Source: Holacanthus passer
Taxonomy: Eukaryota; Chordata; Actinopteri; Pomacanthidae
Reading direction: 5' to 3'
DNA length: 64,000 nucleotides
Assembly (NCBI GenBank): GCA_025331565.1
Contig: JAFREQ010000030.1
Coordinates: 4,092,001 to 4,156,000, forward strand
The stretch's first letter is position 1, and each line of letters starts with the position of its first letter. The notes under the pieces were generated by a model. It was not told the DNA's origin and made no database searches. It saw nothing but the letters and a program-made list of their open reading frames with translations. Positions 1 to 13,600 of this stretch are shown in pieces. A program made the position numbers and the translations under genes.

Positions 1-1507
1 GATTAATAATAGACCGACCTGGCGACCTCTGGGTTCTGTTTGACGGCGAGTAGCAGGGCTTCAGTGTTGATGAGGACGGCCCAGCAGGGGAAACAGGCCA
101 GCAGCAGAATGAGAATCCCCCTCTGCAGAATCACACCCACACGCTTCAAGTTACCGCTCCCATACGTCTGCAGGAAACAGGTAGAGATAAAGAGGCAGAG
201 TTAGAAAGCACAGTAATCACACCAGTAACCACGGTATGACTAGTCAAAGAAAACTAACTTGATACACAAGCTCATTGTTGAGTTGTTTTAAAGACCCCAG
301 GACAATCTGGGAACTCAGCAGTGGTGGTTGCGTTTGACTTGGTTAGATAAATAAAGTGAAAGAAGCTCTGGTGAGGACTCTACCTGAGATATGAGGGTAT
401 CACAAGTTAATGACAAGCCAGTGCCAATGGAAACACCACTCACATTAACCACCTGCAACAATAATAACAGGAAAAAACAATTCAGGGAAAAGCACATTTA
501 TTAAAGATAGAAAATGCAAACACAAGTACTGGCAGGATGAGAAACCGGTCCCAACGCAGAAAGGACTCGAGCGCGTCTCCTCACCGCAATTGCTAATGAT
601 ACTCCTGCAAGTTCAATTTTTCCCAGGTGGCCAGAGAACACAGTGCTGACGAAACTGATCGAAAAGACCATCAACTGGGAAATGACCTGGAGTACACAAA
701 CAAACACATATAGGCTTTACTCATTTTCTTGTTTATGGAAATTCCAGATACATTCACACAAAAAATATAAGCATGAGGTATGATAGAAAACTTAATCTGG
801 ACCTAATAGATATCATTAGACTTACTGGATAAAATAGAACAAATATGCAAGGGAACGTGTGTTGGTGTGCTGCTAATGTGTCATGTGATTAGAGATGCCG
901 AGCTGTGTATTACTCAACAATGTAATTCTAAAATATTATAACAAAATAAAAACATAATCATAAGACACAACAAGTCCAATAATTCTCATCAAACACAAGA
1001 AAAGAGTGAGTGAGTTAGCCAAAGAAATGAAACAAGTAAACATAGAGTACAAGGTAAACCTACATTTAGGCAGTGATCATCAGTGATTATGAGGTTTAAG
1101 TGTTGACTGTGCTGTTCTGGGGCCCCAGAGCCTCCAGGGGCCCAAAGTGTGTTGATGTTAGGATTATTATCAACAAATGTTTATGCAGCATTAAAAACAC
1201 AATATAAACTGAAATTAAATGGATCAAAAGTGACACTTGCATTATTACTCAAACACCTTCAAACAACATTAAAGTGACATGTGAGAAAAATCCTCAGAGT
1301 CGCTGCACTGCTTCTTACCACTGGTCCGGCTAGTTTGAAAAGTTGCACCAGCTCACGCCGGTACTCGGGCGGGATGACGCGGAGCAGCCTCCGCAGGCAG
1401 GAGCCGCATCCTCCGCCGGAGCTCTGGACAGAGGCCGCTTCAGCTGCCTTCAAGTCTTCTTTCACTCCATCTGCGCATTTCACCGGTGTTTTAGCAGAGC
1501 CGTCCAT
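1..1507 (-). CDS. slc47a1: SLC47 (MATE) family H+/organic cation antiporter, 5' part only
   Basis: This is the 5' end of a multidrug and toxin extrusion transporter; the rest lies beyond position 1. Four coding exons on the minus strand have GT-AG junctions: 1319-1507, 585-686, 384-452 and 19-167. Exon 1 (63 codons, start ATG at 1507) ends in the family motif ELVQLFKLAGPV. Exon 2 gives VISQLMVFSISFVSTVFSGH and the following LGKIEL block, which matches transmembrane helix 1 of MATE1. Exon 3 ends CDTLISQ, and exon 4 gives TYGSGNLKRVGVILQRG plus a hydrophobic helix. The exon lengths (189, 102, 69 and 149 nt) are identical to those of the complete copy at 4649-14213, so the two are tandem duplicates. 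The reading frame is open further upstream to about 1630, but the ATG at 1507 matches the position of the start in the sister gene. Family members act in plasma membranes as proton-coupled exporters of organic cations. Whether this copy is intact cannot be judged from the window. Confidence 0.88.
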
Positions 1508-1799
1508 GACAGAATAAAGTGCAGTGTCCTCGGCAGACGGTCTGTCTCCGCTGTCCCCCTGACAGTGACAGAGCCAAACCGGGACAGTCCGGTGTGAGTT
1601 TGACAGAGAGACAGAGGAGGAGTCACTCAAAGCAGCCGCGCAGGTCCTTTAACGCCTCACCGCCACTGAGGAGAGATGATGATGCGTTCAAGTGCACAGC
1701 ATGAGTTTCACTTCACCTTTGACTTAGACTCAACTTGTCAACAAACTGTCCGGAGTTCAGTACATCAAGCTACATGTCATCTTACGCGGTGTAGTGTTT

Positions 1800-2185
1800 C
1801 CAGACATACAGCCAGTGATGGAAATCAGCTTTCAACTTTTACTCCATTTATTTTGCTTTACTTAGCAATTTCTTTGCAGGTTTAGATGAATACAAAATGA
1901 AACTAAACTAATAAATTATTATAGGTTAAGCTACCCATCAGTATATAGAGTGATTACATCAGCAGCTTTATTACCATTACCAGCTGCAACATCAAAGTGA
2001 TGTGCACATGAATGCATCACACATAATTATAATCCAGTAAGATAATATATATAACTTTTGGTATTTATTTTATATTTTCATGCTAATACTAACAGTACTT
2101 TAACTTAATAACATTTTGAATTCTGTGTTCCCACACTGTAGTTTTGCTGAAATAAAAGAAGTGAATACTTCTTAGACTACTGCAT
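1800..2185 (+). repeat. Dispersed fish repeat copy 1 (AT-rich, non-coding)
   Basis: It begins near AGCCAGTGATGGAAA and runs through tactccattta, taccagctgcaacatcaaag and cataattataatccagtaa. I recognise this as a very common teleost interspersed repeat without coding capacity. Related copies are at about 22960-23215 (opposite orientation) and about 15320-15450. Family assignment needs a repeat library. Confidence 0.6.
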
Positions 2186-2845
2186 AGAGCTCCAGTCATA
2201 CAGTATGTGTGTGTCTCTGTGTGTGCAACAACAAATGTGCAGCCACAGGTTGTGCTTCTCATGTATTATTGCATATGAAAGACTTTGGCTCCTGTATTAA
2301 ATATCAATGACATTTGTAAATATTAATTGCAGTTTTTTTAAGCTGACAAAGTTCATCATAGAAAATCATTCAGACTATGCTGATCACAGTTAGCTTCACT
2401 TCAGGTTTAATCAGTAAAATCAGATGCGAACATAATCCAGAATGCAGCACATGCCAAATAATCACAATTTCCCTCTCTTTCTCTCTCACACACAGCAGTT
2501 ACATGCTAATTAAAATGTAGAGCTCAGACATTAAAACATCTGTAAAGCATTTCAATGCAAACATTTACTTTAGGCTACTTGAGTAATAAGCACTTTGATC
2601 AAAACAAAGCTGTTAAATGCTGTCGACCCAGTGGCTGAGTCATCTTCACCATTTGTTCTCACTTTAAAAGTCAAGTAAATGAAATATAAAAATCAAACTA
2701 TACAACCAAAAAATAGTGTCATTGAAAGGACAATACAGACACCAATCTGAGCGTATAAAAACAATATGTCCATCATGTGGAGACTGTTATGTCACTTGTA
2801 CAGACCAAGAAACACAATACATAATCCAATGCTAATCCAATGTGT

Positions 2846-3041
2846 CCAAGATGGCGCTCCCCTAGCGGCGGCCAGTTACGGCAGCTCTCGCTCACTGCTG
2901 AGCTTTTTTCTCTTCTCACAATATTGTCTTTTTTAGCCTGTTTAAATTGCTTTTTTATATCTAACTGCTTCTATCCCCTTTGCTGCTGTAACTTGTGAAT
3001 TTCCCCACTGCGGGACGAATAAAGGTTTATCTTATCTTATT
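2846..3041 (+). mobile_element. Short non-LTR-derived element with YY1-like 5' end and TTATC tail
   Basis: It starts with CCAAGATGGCGC, like the YY1 site at the 5' end of many LINEs. It ends with TTTCCCCACTGCGGGACGAA, then taaaggtttatcttatctta, the 3' tail of a fish LINE with a TTATC pentamer tail. Only about 195 bases separate the two ends, so this is an internally deleted or SINE-like copy. A second tail copy is at 15681-15738. Confidence 0.55.
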
Positions 3042-3984
3042 ATAATACATAACCTGTCTGGGTTCTTCCTGGGTGACACTTGAGAATCAATGTCTCGCAT
3101 CTTGCACATGCAGATTAATTTTCAACAGCCATGATAGAGAGAAGAATGAGCCTCCCACACTGGACTTGAACCAAAGGTGACATGCTGAGCCAACACGGGA
3201 CTTAAATGGCACGAGGGTCATGTCTATTTGTGTCATAGTCTGAGCTGACACCAGGAGGCAACATGTTTGTTGTCAAAGTTTTTGCTTTGCTTAAGGCAGT
3301 GGATTTGTCTAGTTTTATACAGTATTTCTTTCAAGCCCGGCTTTTCCCAATAACCCTGGCTTTTCTGTGTAACTTCACAGTTACACATACTGACACCTAA
3401 AAGCTGCCCAGTACAACCCCAAGCAGAATCAATTGATGATCAATTGATTGCTCAAAGGAACATTATCTTGGTAGTCATATGCACATGATAATTCAAACAG
3501 CTTTTCATTATGAGGACTTAAGTACAAATGACATGTATAAATGACATGAATTGATAAGGCAGACTACGCAAAAAACAAAGAAAAAGAAGTGAGACATTCA
3601 GATCAGATCTAACAGATAACAGCCTAAAGTTTAAGTAAAACCGACAGCAAACAGATGTTTTTCACTTTCATTTATATAATTAAATGATGTTTCTAATATG
3701 CGTAGCCAAGCCAGCTAAATGCAACTTGCCCACATTTGTATTTAAATGTGGAATACACCTACTGACCAGTATGTCTTGAGATGGCTTTTAAAATTGGTCT
3801 AAATCCATGACTGCAATAAGATTTCTGATTTAGGTTTCAGTTTTCTGTGACAGAGAGTGAAGATTAGTACTGACTTTCAACTTTGATTTCAGTACAGATA
3901 AGTACCTCTGAGGGTCAACAGAATAATTATGATAAATAATGTTAGTTTTTTTTTCTAAACTTGAGTTAAAAGGAACATGTGCAC

Positions 3985-4135
3985 ATTGAATAAAAGTGGT
4001 TCAAAGATTGAATCCTGAGGAACTCCACATACATTATTATTTGTGTCAATTTGAACTACAAGGTGAATCTAGACCCTATATTGACAGTATCTTTGGCTCT
4101 GCTAAATCGATTTTCCGATTTTATAATTTTTCATT
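3985..4135 (-). mobile_element. L2-like LINE fragment (reverse transcriptase region)
   Basis: The plus strand reads ttcaaagattgaatcctgag followed by gaactccacat, the antisense of a common fish LINE reverse transcriptase segment. It is short and badly decayed. Confidence 0.4.
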
Positions 4136-4648
4136 CTGAGTCAATGTTATTCAAGTGCAATTCTACATTTACACAGTTCCCTTTTAAAGCAAACAAGGGA
4201 ATATGTGAACAGATTATACAATAAAACCTGAGCAACAAACTCACAGTAACAAGCATTGACACACTGTACTACACAAAGATCAAGCTCTTATGGCTAACAT
4301 GATGGAGAAATGTGACAGATGTAACTTATATATCCAGCATTCAGAGTGACATGTGCACTCCACGCTGTGAGTCCACTCTTTGCTTCCATCTTATTCCCGG
4401 TTTGGTCTACTGGCTGAGAAAAATAAAGTTTCTCTTTGGCTTTTTGACTCATCACAAGTCACTGACTTTGGCTCTCCATCATTTGTATTGTAGCAGAAAG
4501 TGTGAATGTGAGGGACAGACCAACAAACTAATACAGAGTGAGTGGAAGCTGCACAGTGCTGCAGACTGGGAAGTTGATTGTCAGTGGAATCAACATGATG
4601 AGCAGCCCTTTGACACTCAGTATTAACATTAAAAATATCTCTGAGCTT

Positions 4649-7600
4649 TTAGGAACTTTTTAACAGTTTAACCAGCAAGTTACTGGTTACAATTCCAGCA
4701 ACAAGGATGAAGATCATAATTAACAGTGCCAAGCCACGCCGTAAAACCAGCTGCTTCACTGACAGAACATCTCCCACTGTAGTGGTAGTGGGCCGTAGTG
4801 GACTGTGGCCTGAATCTTGTACTTCCTGTGCTCCGTCATCCTTCTCAGAACTCACAGAGTTGGATAGAGTAGCACTGACTGGGGCCTGGCTCTGATCCGA
4901 GTCTAAAACTTTGAGGCACAGTTTGAGAAGGAATGTCTAGTATTAACAAAAAACTGTCACACAAGGCAGGGATGTTTCATGTAATGACAGAGAGCAGAAA
5001 GTGAAGGTAGTGCCTGAACTCACCTGTGTGTTCCAACTCAACCATCTCTTTTCGTTCTGTGATCTGGACTCCTGCTCTCACGAGAGCCTGATCGGGGACA
5101 TTAAGAACAGTAGCTGACAGTGTGTTTTAACATCACATACTGTTGATTTTAAGACAAAGTGATGTAGCCACCCACCTCTTCAGCAGTCTTTTTCCAATCA
5201 ATTTTACACAAAACTATGATAAAAACAGTCGCCTGCAGTATCACACAAATGGTAAGTCCTGTCCACAGTCCTACACAAAGATGGGAGAAGAGTTTAAATG
5301 GCTTTTCTGAATGTTAGTTGACAACTAGGAGGCACAAGACATGGTAATATATATTAGCAGTTTGGTTTTACCTACAATCCCCATGTTTGCTGCAAACATC
5401 AGGGACACACCGATTGGGAAACCAATGAAGTAGAAACCCACCAGGTTACACAGAGCACCAATCAACTGTTTTCCTGCTCCTCTGAGAACACCTGCAGCCA
5501 CACCCTGATGATATCATATACAGATGTGTTCAAATCAGACTTTTATTGTCAGTATGTATAAAGTGTTTGATGGATTGCACGTATAAATGTTAACTGGTTC
5601 TTACCGCAGTGGCATCACCAACATGCATGAAAGCAAATATGCGCATGACATCAGCACATCTCTGAATAATGTCACTAAAAAAAAAGGTGCAAACAGAGAT
5701 TCTTGTTAGGTACAAGAACATATGCTGGCAATCACACCTGAAATGTCAGAATAAAAGATGAAAGAATTTTTTTGGGTTTTTAAGATGAATGCGATGAATA
5801 CTAGTGGTGAGACTAAGAGATGGCCGAAACTTTGCATGTGAGTAAGAAGTTGTCATCCATAAAACAGCTTTTTGTTTGATCAGCACAGGTTAAAACAAAG
5901 AAAATGGGATGAGCAGCTTTCATCAGTGTTAAACTCTGCATCGACTATAACAAACTGAAAGCCTCGTGACACATAACTGAGACTCATTAAACAATCACAG
6001 TCCAGTGCTTGTGAGTCAGATGCTGAAAGTTCGTGTTTGTTTCTGTCAGTGTAATAAAGTGAAGGACGTTGTGTCAAAGACTTTACTTACTGCTCTGAGG
6101 TGAAAATGTATCCAATGACATGTCTGACAATGCTGAGACTGCCTCCAACGAAACATGCAACGATAACTGTGTTGGAGCAAAGGAATTGTTGTTAATAAAG
6201 TTGAACAATGTCAGTTTTCTTAGAACAGTTTTGAAATTGAAGAGATAAAGTAAACATGAGACCATGTGTTTTCAGGTACTGCATTTCTCTGTTTATAGCG
6301 ACTAGATTGCTTCTGTTTTTTGTGTTGATGTGACACCAGGCGTAATGTATCAAATATATTTTTAATACAATATATTAGTTACATATATCACTACTTTGAC
6401 CCCTCTGCCAAGTGAAATATGCATTCGCATTACTTTAATGACTTTCCGTAGTTCTTCAGGTAACATGTACTGTATGCATTGGTTCTTACAAACACAAGTG
6501 ATGGCGACTTTGCAAGACAGCTTGGCCTGCTCTATGTTTCCTGCACCAAGAGCATTCCCGACCCGCACACTGGCAGCAACAGAGAATCCTAGTGGGAACT
6601 GTGGAGGAGAAGTACTTCATGATATGGATTATTACTGTGTAAAGATATTATTTTAGGTGATATTTCAGGCAAATACCTACATTACAGGAACATTTTCGGT
6701 TAATTTTCTTTGCTGCTGAGAATCAGATGGGAGCAATCAATATGAAGCTAGAGTCAGCAGCCAGTTAGTTTAGCTTAGCACAAAGACTGGAAACAGAGGG
6801 AAACAGCTAGCCTGGCTCTGTCCATAGATAACAAATGCTCCCTAATTAGCACATTATATCCTGTTGGTTTAATCTTTATGAAAAGTGTAAAGATTATTAT
6901 TATATTAGACATCTTCTACAAGCCAAAATTGAGATTATTATTTTCTCTGGCTCCTTTTTCTGTGCTGTAGCATTAGATTTAACAAGTGTATGGCATGAAT
7001 ATTTACCCCAGGCCTTTTCATGACTGTCAAATTACATCAGAATCAGTTTTATTGGCCAAGTATGTGTACAAGCATAAGGAATTTGGTATTTAAGTTGCTC
7101 TCAACATACCTGCACAGAGGCCAATTTACAGGAAGAAATAGACATACAGCTAAAGACAGGTAGATAGCTAACTAAACATAGAATTATCATGAAAAGGCAA
7201 TTACATGAAGGACACAAAATCCAGATGTTTGAAGTTGAAGGAAGACTCAATTTTAAGGCGTTAAAAAGTAATTTTCTTAATCAACTCCTTACTATCAGCA
7301 CCAACACAAACACAATATTTTCAGTTTTGGTTATTTTGTGTGTATTTCTGTTTTTGTCTCGTCTCGATGACGTGACATATTTCTGGCACCAATCAGAAAC
7401 AAAATGACTGATAATCTGATGGCAGTTGGTAGGTTGTTTGCTTGTGCTGCCAATCAAATTGAAACAAACCACATTCATTTGTTTGTCATTCAAGTGTTGA
7501 AGAAGCAAGGGAATCATTTTAAAGCATAACAGCGGGGCCAGGCCTTCAACCATGGTTGTCCAAGACTGACTGAGCAGCTGAGTAACTACACCATTACTTG

Positions 7601-10600
7601 GCCGAGTGTTGGGGTTTTACCATTGGCCATTGCTCTTTCAAAATGAATAGGCAAGAACAGTGGGAGCTCTGCATGTTTGGCTTTTTTTTCCTGGTCACCA
7701 GGAGATGAAAAATGTTCACCTTTGGGTAAAACGCTGCGCTCATCAATGGCACTTTCACCCAGCCGTCCAATCACAGGGGAGGACGGGCTGGACAAATACC
7801 ACAAAGGCCAACCGTAACATCCTACATGTGCAAGTGCTGAACAAGACAACAAGATGATTTCCTCGGACTACCACCATATCAATATGAAAAATAATGCTTG
7901 GAGGAATATTTAGTTTGCAATCGGTCTATCAGGTGAGCAGCATCCATCTACTTCTGTGGCTATTCTGGATCATAGCAATCAAAGTGTCTCAGCTGAAAAA
8001 ATGCTGCACCTCTGAAGCGCTCCCAGCAGGGCAGTTTCATAAGAGCGCCTGGCATTTTCAGCTGGGAAAAATGCTTTGGTAGACACAGCCCCTAACTGCA
8101 GCACTGATGTTCAACTTGCCAACAGTTTTTGGAGAACGCCAACAACATTCTACATGGGGCCTCACCTCAGTCCCACCTTGTGAATAAGTAATAACAATAA
8201 GACAAACGGCTCCCAAAACCAACTCCTTCTTTAGCTAGTTTAAGGAACCAGTGGGGCCCACAGCATATCATGTCACCAACACACTACTAGCATCTAAATA
8301 CAAGAGGAGTTACCATGTAAGCTATCATGCAGAGCTGGTATGCTATGGATTGAGCTCCCAGCTCAACCTCACTTATCACACCAGCCAGGAATCCTCCTAT
8401 TTCAAATATCCACCACGACAGACAGATCATGAGCATACTGGGAATGGCCAGTTTGACGAAGGGACCCCACTCCTGTAGACAGTCGAGTGACCAACCTGTG
8501 GGTCAAAGATGTGTTGTTATACAGTGTAAATGTATCAAATAATTACACACTGGAAAGTTCATAAAAAAATATCAAATAATACTGCACTGTAAGAGACATG
8601 ACTGATGAAAGAGGATGTATGGGACAGAATAGCAGAATTATTTCACCAGAGTCTAGAATGAAGAAGAATGAAGAATGAAGATGAACATTTTTAACAATAA
8701 ATTCACGTTGTTGTCAAAATCTCCACAACATTGAGAAAAGAACTGACCTCCCCATGTGGCCTTGTGCAGACCCCTCCAGCAGATGTAAAGGTATAGCAAC
8801 AAAGCCAGCAAATACTGTGAGATAGTGTTGGCTGCTGCAGATCCACTTCAGTAGTATCATGGAGAACCAGCATGTTTTAGAGAGGAACAACAGGAAAAAA
8901 ACAAACTAATTTGTTGAGGAGCATCCGCATTTTGCTGACAGCTGTTAATGAAGAAATCCATTTACATTGTAATCCAATTCAACAACTATACTACTACCTT
9001 AATGAAACAATACGTTAGGTGACTGATGTCGATTCTTAATATAATCCTATATTTTGTATTGTTGATTGCATTATGTTTGTAACATTGCGCTTGTTCATCT
9101 ATGTAAATAAAAATATTAGACAAGCCTTTCAGTCTAATACAACAGCACACAAGCCACCACACAACCACACAAGCCTCCCAATTCTACCATACAAGCGATG
9201 CAATCATCAACGACAATTACAAAGATTAAAGGCCCTGAAACGTTTTCTTAATCAGCTTCCTACTACAAGCGATGTGGTCAACATGAACACATTTTCTGTC
9301 AAAGTTTGAACAATTTTGTTTATTTCGAGGGCAACAACTAATCATTATTTTCATTATTGATTATCCTGCCATTAATTTTCATGATTAATCCATTGTGTAG
9401 TTGAAAAAAAATTGAAAAATGCGCAGAACAATTTCCCGGAGCCCAAAGCGATGCCTTCAAATTGCTTCTTCTCTCCAATGACAAAAGAACCTTAATTTAC
9501 TATCATAGTTGACAAATAAAAGTACCAGAAAAATCTTAATAACCTGATGCTAGTCTTCCTAGCATATCATTGTTTTTTGAAGTTGCACCTTTCTCTGATG
9601 CACCTGTCACACATTCAGGTGTGCAGAATTTCTTTTCAAAGCATGTTAGCATGTCAACATTTAGTTGATGTTTGAACAACAAAAGTTGCATGTCCATCCA
9701 GTTGTCCAGCATTATGCATTATGAAGTTGGGAAGCAAGATCAAAAGACACGGCTTCACCAAAGTCTTTAGAATACATTTTTTTGGACAATTCTGAATTAC
9801 CCTACCAACTTTTTATGGCAATCAAATATTATATTTCACTCTTAAGCAAGTGTTGGACAACCAGATAGAGGTAAATCACTAAAATGACACCATCTTCATT
9901 TTGATTACAGCTGTTATTATGATCATTAGCAGAAGTTAAAGAAACAAACATTGATTATGCTTGTGTAAAGACCTTAAGACTGTTATTCATCAATCAAAAA
10001 TTCATCTCTAATGTATAATTATGTTGATGAAAAAACTCACGCGACCCCCATCTCTAGAGGATAAAGGAAGATGTAGTTGATGACTGCATTGAGGACATTT
10101 CCAATCCCTCCAGTTAAGACCTGTGGCCACATAATTCCCTGTAAACCACAGCACAACTTAATGTTGGTTTTAATGCTGATTGTAATAACTGTGCTTCAGC
10201 TATTATTACATTTCATATCAGTAGTCTTGCACCTGATTTTGAAGATACTTCCCCTGCAGCTGGTATATAAAAGCTGCCTGTGGAAGAAAGACAGATACAG
10301 CGTTAATTTGGCACAGAAAAGGAGTGAATTTGAGTAATAATGTAATAATAAAGTAAAAATTGACAAAAACATATTTGAAATCAAAATCTGTTGAACTTAG
10401 GGATGGGTTATATGACAATATATATTGTACTGCAAGAGAATAAAGATGTTTGGGAACCTCTTTTCCTCTCAAGGACCATTTCAGTTTCATCCTTTGAGGG
10501 CCATCCTAAATTACTGAACACATATCACACTAATCTCTACTGTGATGGCTGGAGCTGTGTCTCTTTGGCCAGGCATGATGATGATGCTACTTGCAGCTGG

Positions 10601-13600
10601 TTTTCTGGGTTTGGGTCAGTCAGTCTCGAAAAGAACTGCTCACAGTAGTAGGATGCCCCAAACAGAGATGCAAACTTCAGTGTCTTGTCTGAATGAGAAA
10701 ACCTCAGGACATACATACATTTGAGCTTGATGCTTTGCAGCTCAATGATTTTTTTTATTGCAGGTTGTCAGGCACATCAGCTACTTCACATTAAACGGCG
10801 TAGCAAATACGTTCAGTCCTGGCTGGGGTTCCATCTGTGGCAAGGCCACTTAACTTTTCAAATGGTAATTCAAATTTGTTTGCAGTGAATAAAATTTGCT
10901 TCAACAAATCCTCACCTTTGCTAGAGCCGTGCATGGCTTGCAAAGAAAGAAAGTCCTCCCTTGCATCAAACTCGGCAGTAATCCCACGCACAAAAATGGC
11001 TAGTTGGGCGTATTTGTTATGTCTGTTGTTTCATTGCAGGACAGAGAGAAAAACTGGAAATCTCTTACAGTGTCCTTCAGTGTTAGAGTTGCTTTTTTTT
11101 GCACTTTGGCATTTCCTGGCAGGCCCGATCAAACGGTCTTGTGGGCTGGATGCTCCCTATCCCTGTTTTAGGCCATTGTGGGCAATGTTGCAAATCACTG
11201 AGCAGGACAGCACTATGGCAATAATGAATTTAAAGGAAATTGCTATGATGCTTTGATTTGTAGGGTATTTAATTCACATGATTAAGCAAAAACAGATATT
11301 AACATTTGGCTATCTAGAACTGGTTTTTCATTTGTGTCTCTTCAAAATGGATGTTGTGGTCGTATTGCAGATAAATGTAGCGTCACAAAGTCGGCCTCAG
11401 TCCCTCCTTTCAACCACACTCTCTCATCCCCAGCCCTCTGCATTGTTCTCTCTCTGTCCCCGTCTCCATCCACTGCTCACCTCTCCCACACCATGTCCTT
11501 TCCTGTAACTCCCCAGAACTGCCATCCTAGAGCTGTCCACCAGATGCCCCTGTGACTTGTTCTGCTTTCCCACTCCCACTTCCAGCCACTCCTTTCTTGC
11601 TTGCAGGCACCTTACATCCCCTTACATTCCCCGCTGCCTCATGCTCACCATCTTGGCTTGTACATAGAACAATTTATTGATATCAATCCACAAATAAATG
11701 AACAGGTGTCTTAGCACCTTGACACATAGGGATGTGAAAGAAAACAAAGGGCACCAAACTCACCGGCAGAGCAGGCATGAAGATCTTGACATACAGCTGG
11801 GAGAGACTTCATGCAGAAAGACAAACAATGTGTATGTGAGAAACATGCAGAATTTAATCAGAATACTATATATATTTTGGATATGTAACATATGAAGCTA
11901 TTGGTAAATAGTGAAGGAATCAACATGAGCCCCTGTACAGTAGAATAACATCACCACAACTGATTAAGAAAAGAGCCAACAGCAACATAAGCTTGTTGTT
12001 CCTGAGCTAGGCATCAGCAATACAACCACAGACTCCATCCTCTTCTCCACTCTGCTTCTATGGAGACTCCACCTCTATATAAAAATACTTCACCATTGAG
12101 ACCGACCTGGCGACCTCTGGGCTCTGTTTGACAGCGAGCAGCAGGGCTTCAGTGTTGATGAGGACGGCCCAGCAGGGGAAACAGGCCAGCAGCAGAATGA
12201 GAATCCCCCTCTGCAGAATCACGCCCACACGCTTCAAGTTACCGCTCCCATACGTCTGCAGGAAACAGGTAGATAAATAAGTGGAGTTAAACCACACCGA
12301 CCACGGTGCTAAGAACAGGTGGGAATAGGCCAAGAAAACAAACTTGATATAAAAGCTCATTGTTGAGCTGCTTGTAAAGGGGAAAGAACAACCTCTGGTG
12401 GAGACACTACCTGAGATATGAGGGTATCACAAACTGATGACAGACCAGTGCCAATGGAAACACCCGTCACATTAACCACCTGCAGTCGATAAAAACATTA
12501 CCAATCAATAACAATTCAACACCAAGCTTACAGAGGGCAATAACAGCAACCAGGCTGAGATGCCAGTAAAAACAAAGACAGGGCTGAAAAGCAAGTCTCC
12601 TCACCGCAGCTGCTAAAGATACCGCTGCTAGTTCTGTTTTCCCCAAGTGACCACAGAACACCACGCTGACGATACTGACCATGAAGACCATCAGCTGGGA
12701 AATGACCTGCAAATATTATCACAGAAAATAATGGGTGTTTGTATTGAAACAGTAGTTGAAACAAGTTAAGAAACTTCAACTTCAAGAAACTGTGCAAAAG
12801 CCTAAAACCTGGAGCAGATCTCACTTCATACACAGTCAGAATTCAGTTCAAAATTGTCCATTTGGTTACATGTTAGTTTGAATTTGGTAAAACTGCTCTG
12901 GTGTACTTGTGTTTGAGGTTAAAGCCCATCTGACTGAAACATACAGTTTATGCCTAAATGATTATTTTGTTACCTTCACTGCTATATGCCATAGTTCATG
13001 TGGACTTCACATGGTCAGGATTCATTTGCACATGTAAGAAACACCACTACGATCCTAGCATACGGACTTCTGATAGAAAAGTTAGAATGGGCTGTTTGTT
13101 GATGTGCTCAGGTGCTTTGCACAGTGTTCTACATATATACACATGCCTGTCTAGATCAAGTTTCCTAAAGCTGTAAGGGCACACCAGAGGTAAAAGACGT
13201 CTACACATCAACTCATCACTTTTTTTAAAGCCCAGGAGGACAGTGTTTGACATCAGCATACTCACCATAAAGAGCTTACATGGCGGGGAATTCTGGTTTA
13301 GCATATGTTGAAAATGTCAGCTACATTTTTTTTTCAGTGCCTGCTTGAATGAAACTATATAGCACCCCTTTTTCTACTGTGGTGTTGAGAACGGATTCTT
13401 GACCTCACCATGTGTAATATCTGAATAGATGATAACAAAAATAGTCCAAATAGTCTCAAGTCTCACTATACATATGACAATAAAACTTCTTGATTCTTGA
13501 TATTTTAAAGGAAAAAAAATATTATGTAACTATACTACTTATATCATTCACTAAGGTGACATTGTATAATAAGCTACAAAAACAGCTAAGAAAAAGGAAA

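Larger units (their letters stand above)
1508..4648. other. Intergenic DNA between the two SLC47 genes
   Basis: There is no coding region I can support. It should contain the promoter of the partial gene (CpG-rich at 1508-1680) and the 3' UTR of the complete gene, plus repeat remnants at 1800-2185, 2846-3041 and 3985-4135. Short ORFs here, for example at 4312-4626 on the plus strand, look like chance. Confidence 0.7.

Noticed and set aside
1281..1704. Plus-strand ORFs opposite SLC47 exon 1
   Set aside because: They are antisense shadows of a GC-rich coding exon on the minus strand, with no family similarity.
4312..4626. 104-codon plus-strand ORF next to the SLC47 stop
   Set aside because: No similarity, no splice or promoter support, and it overlaps the likely 3' UTR of the minus-strand gene.
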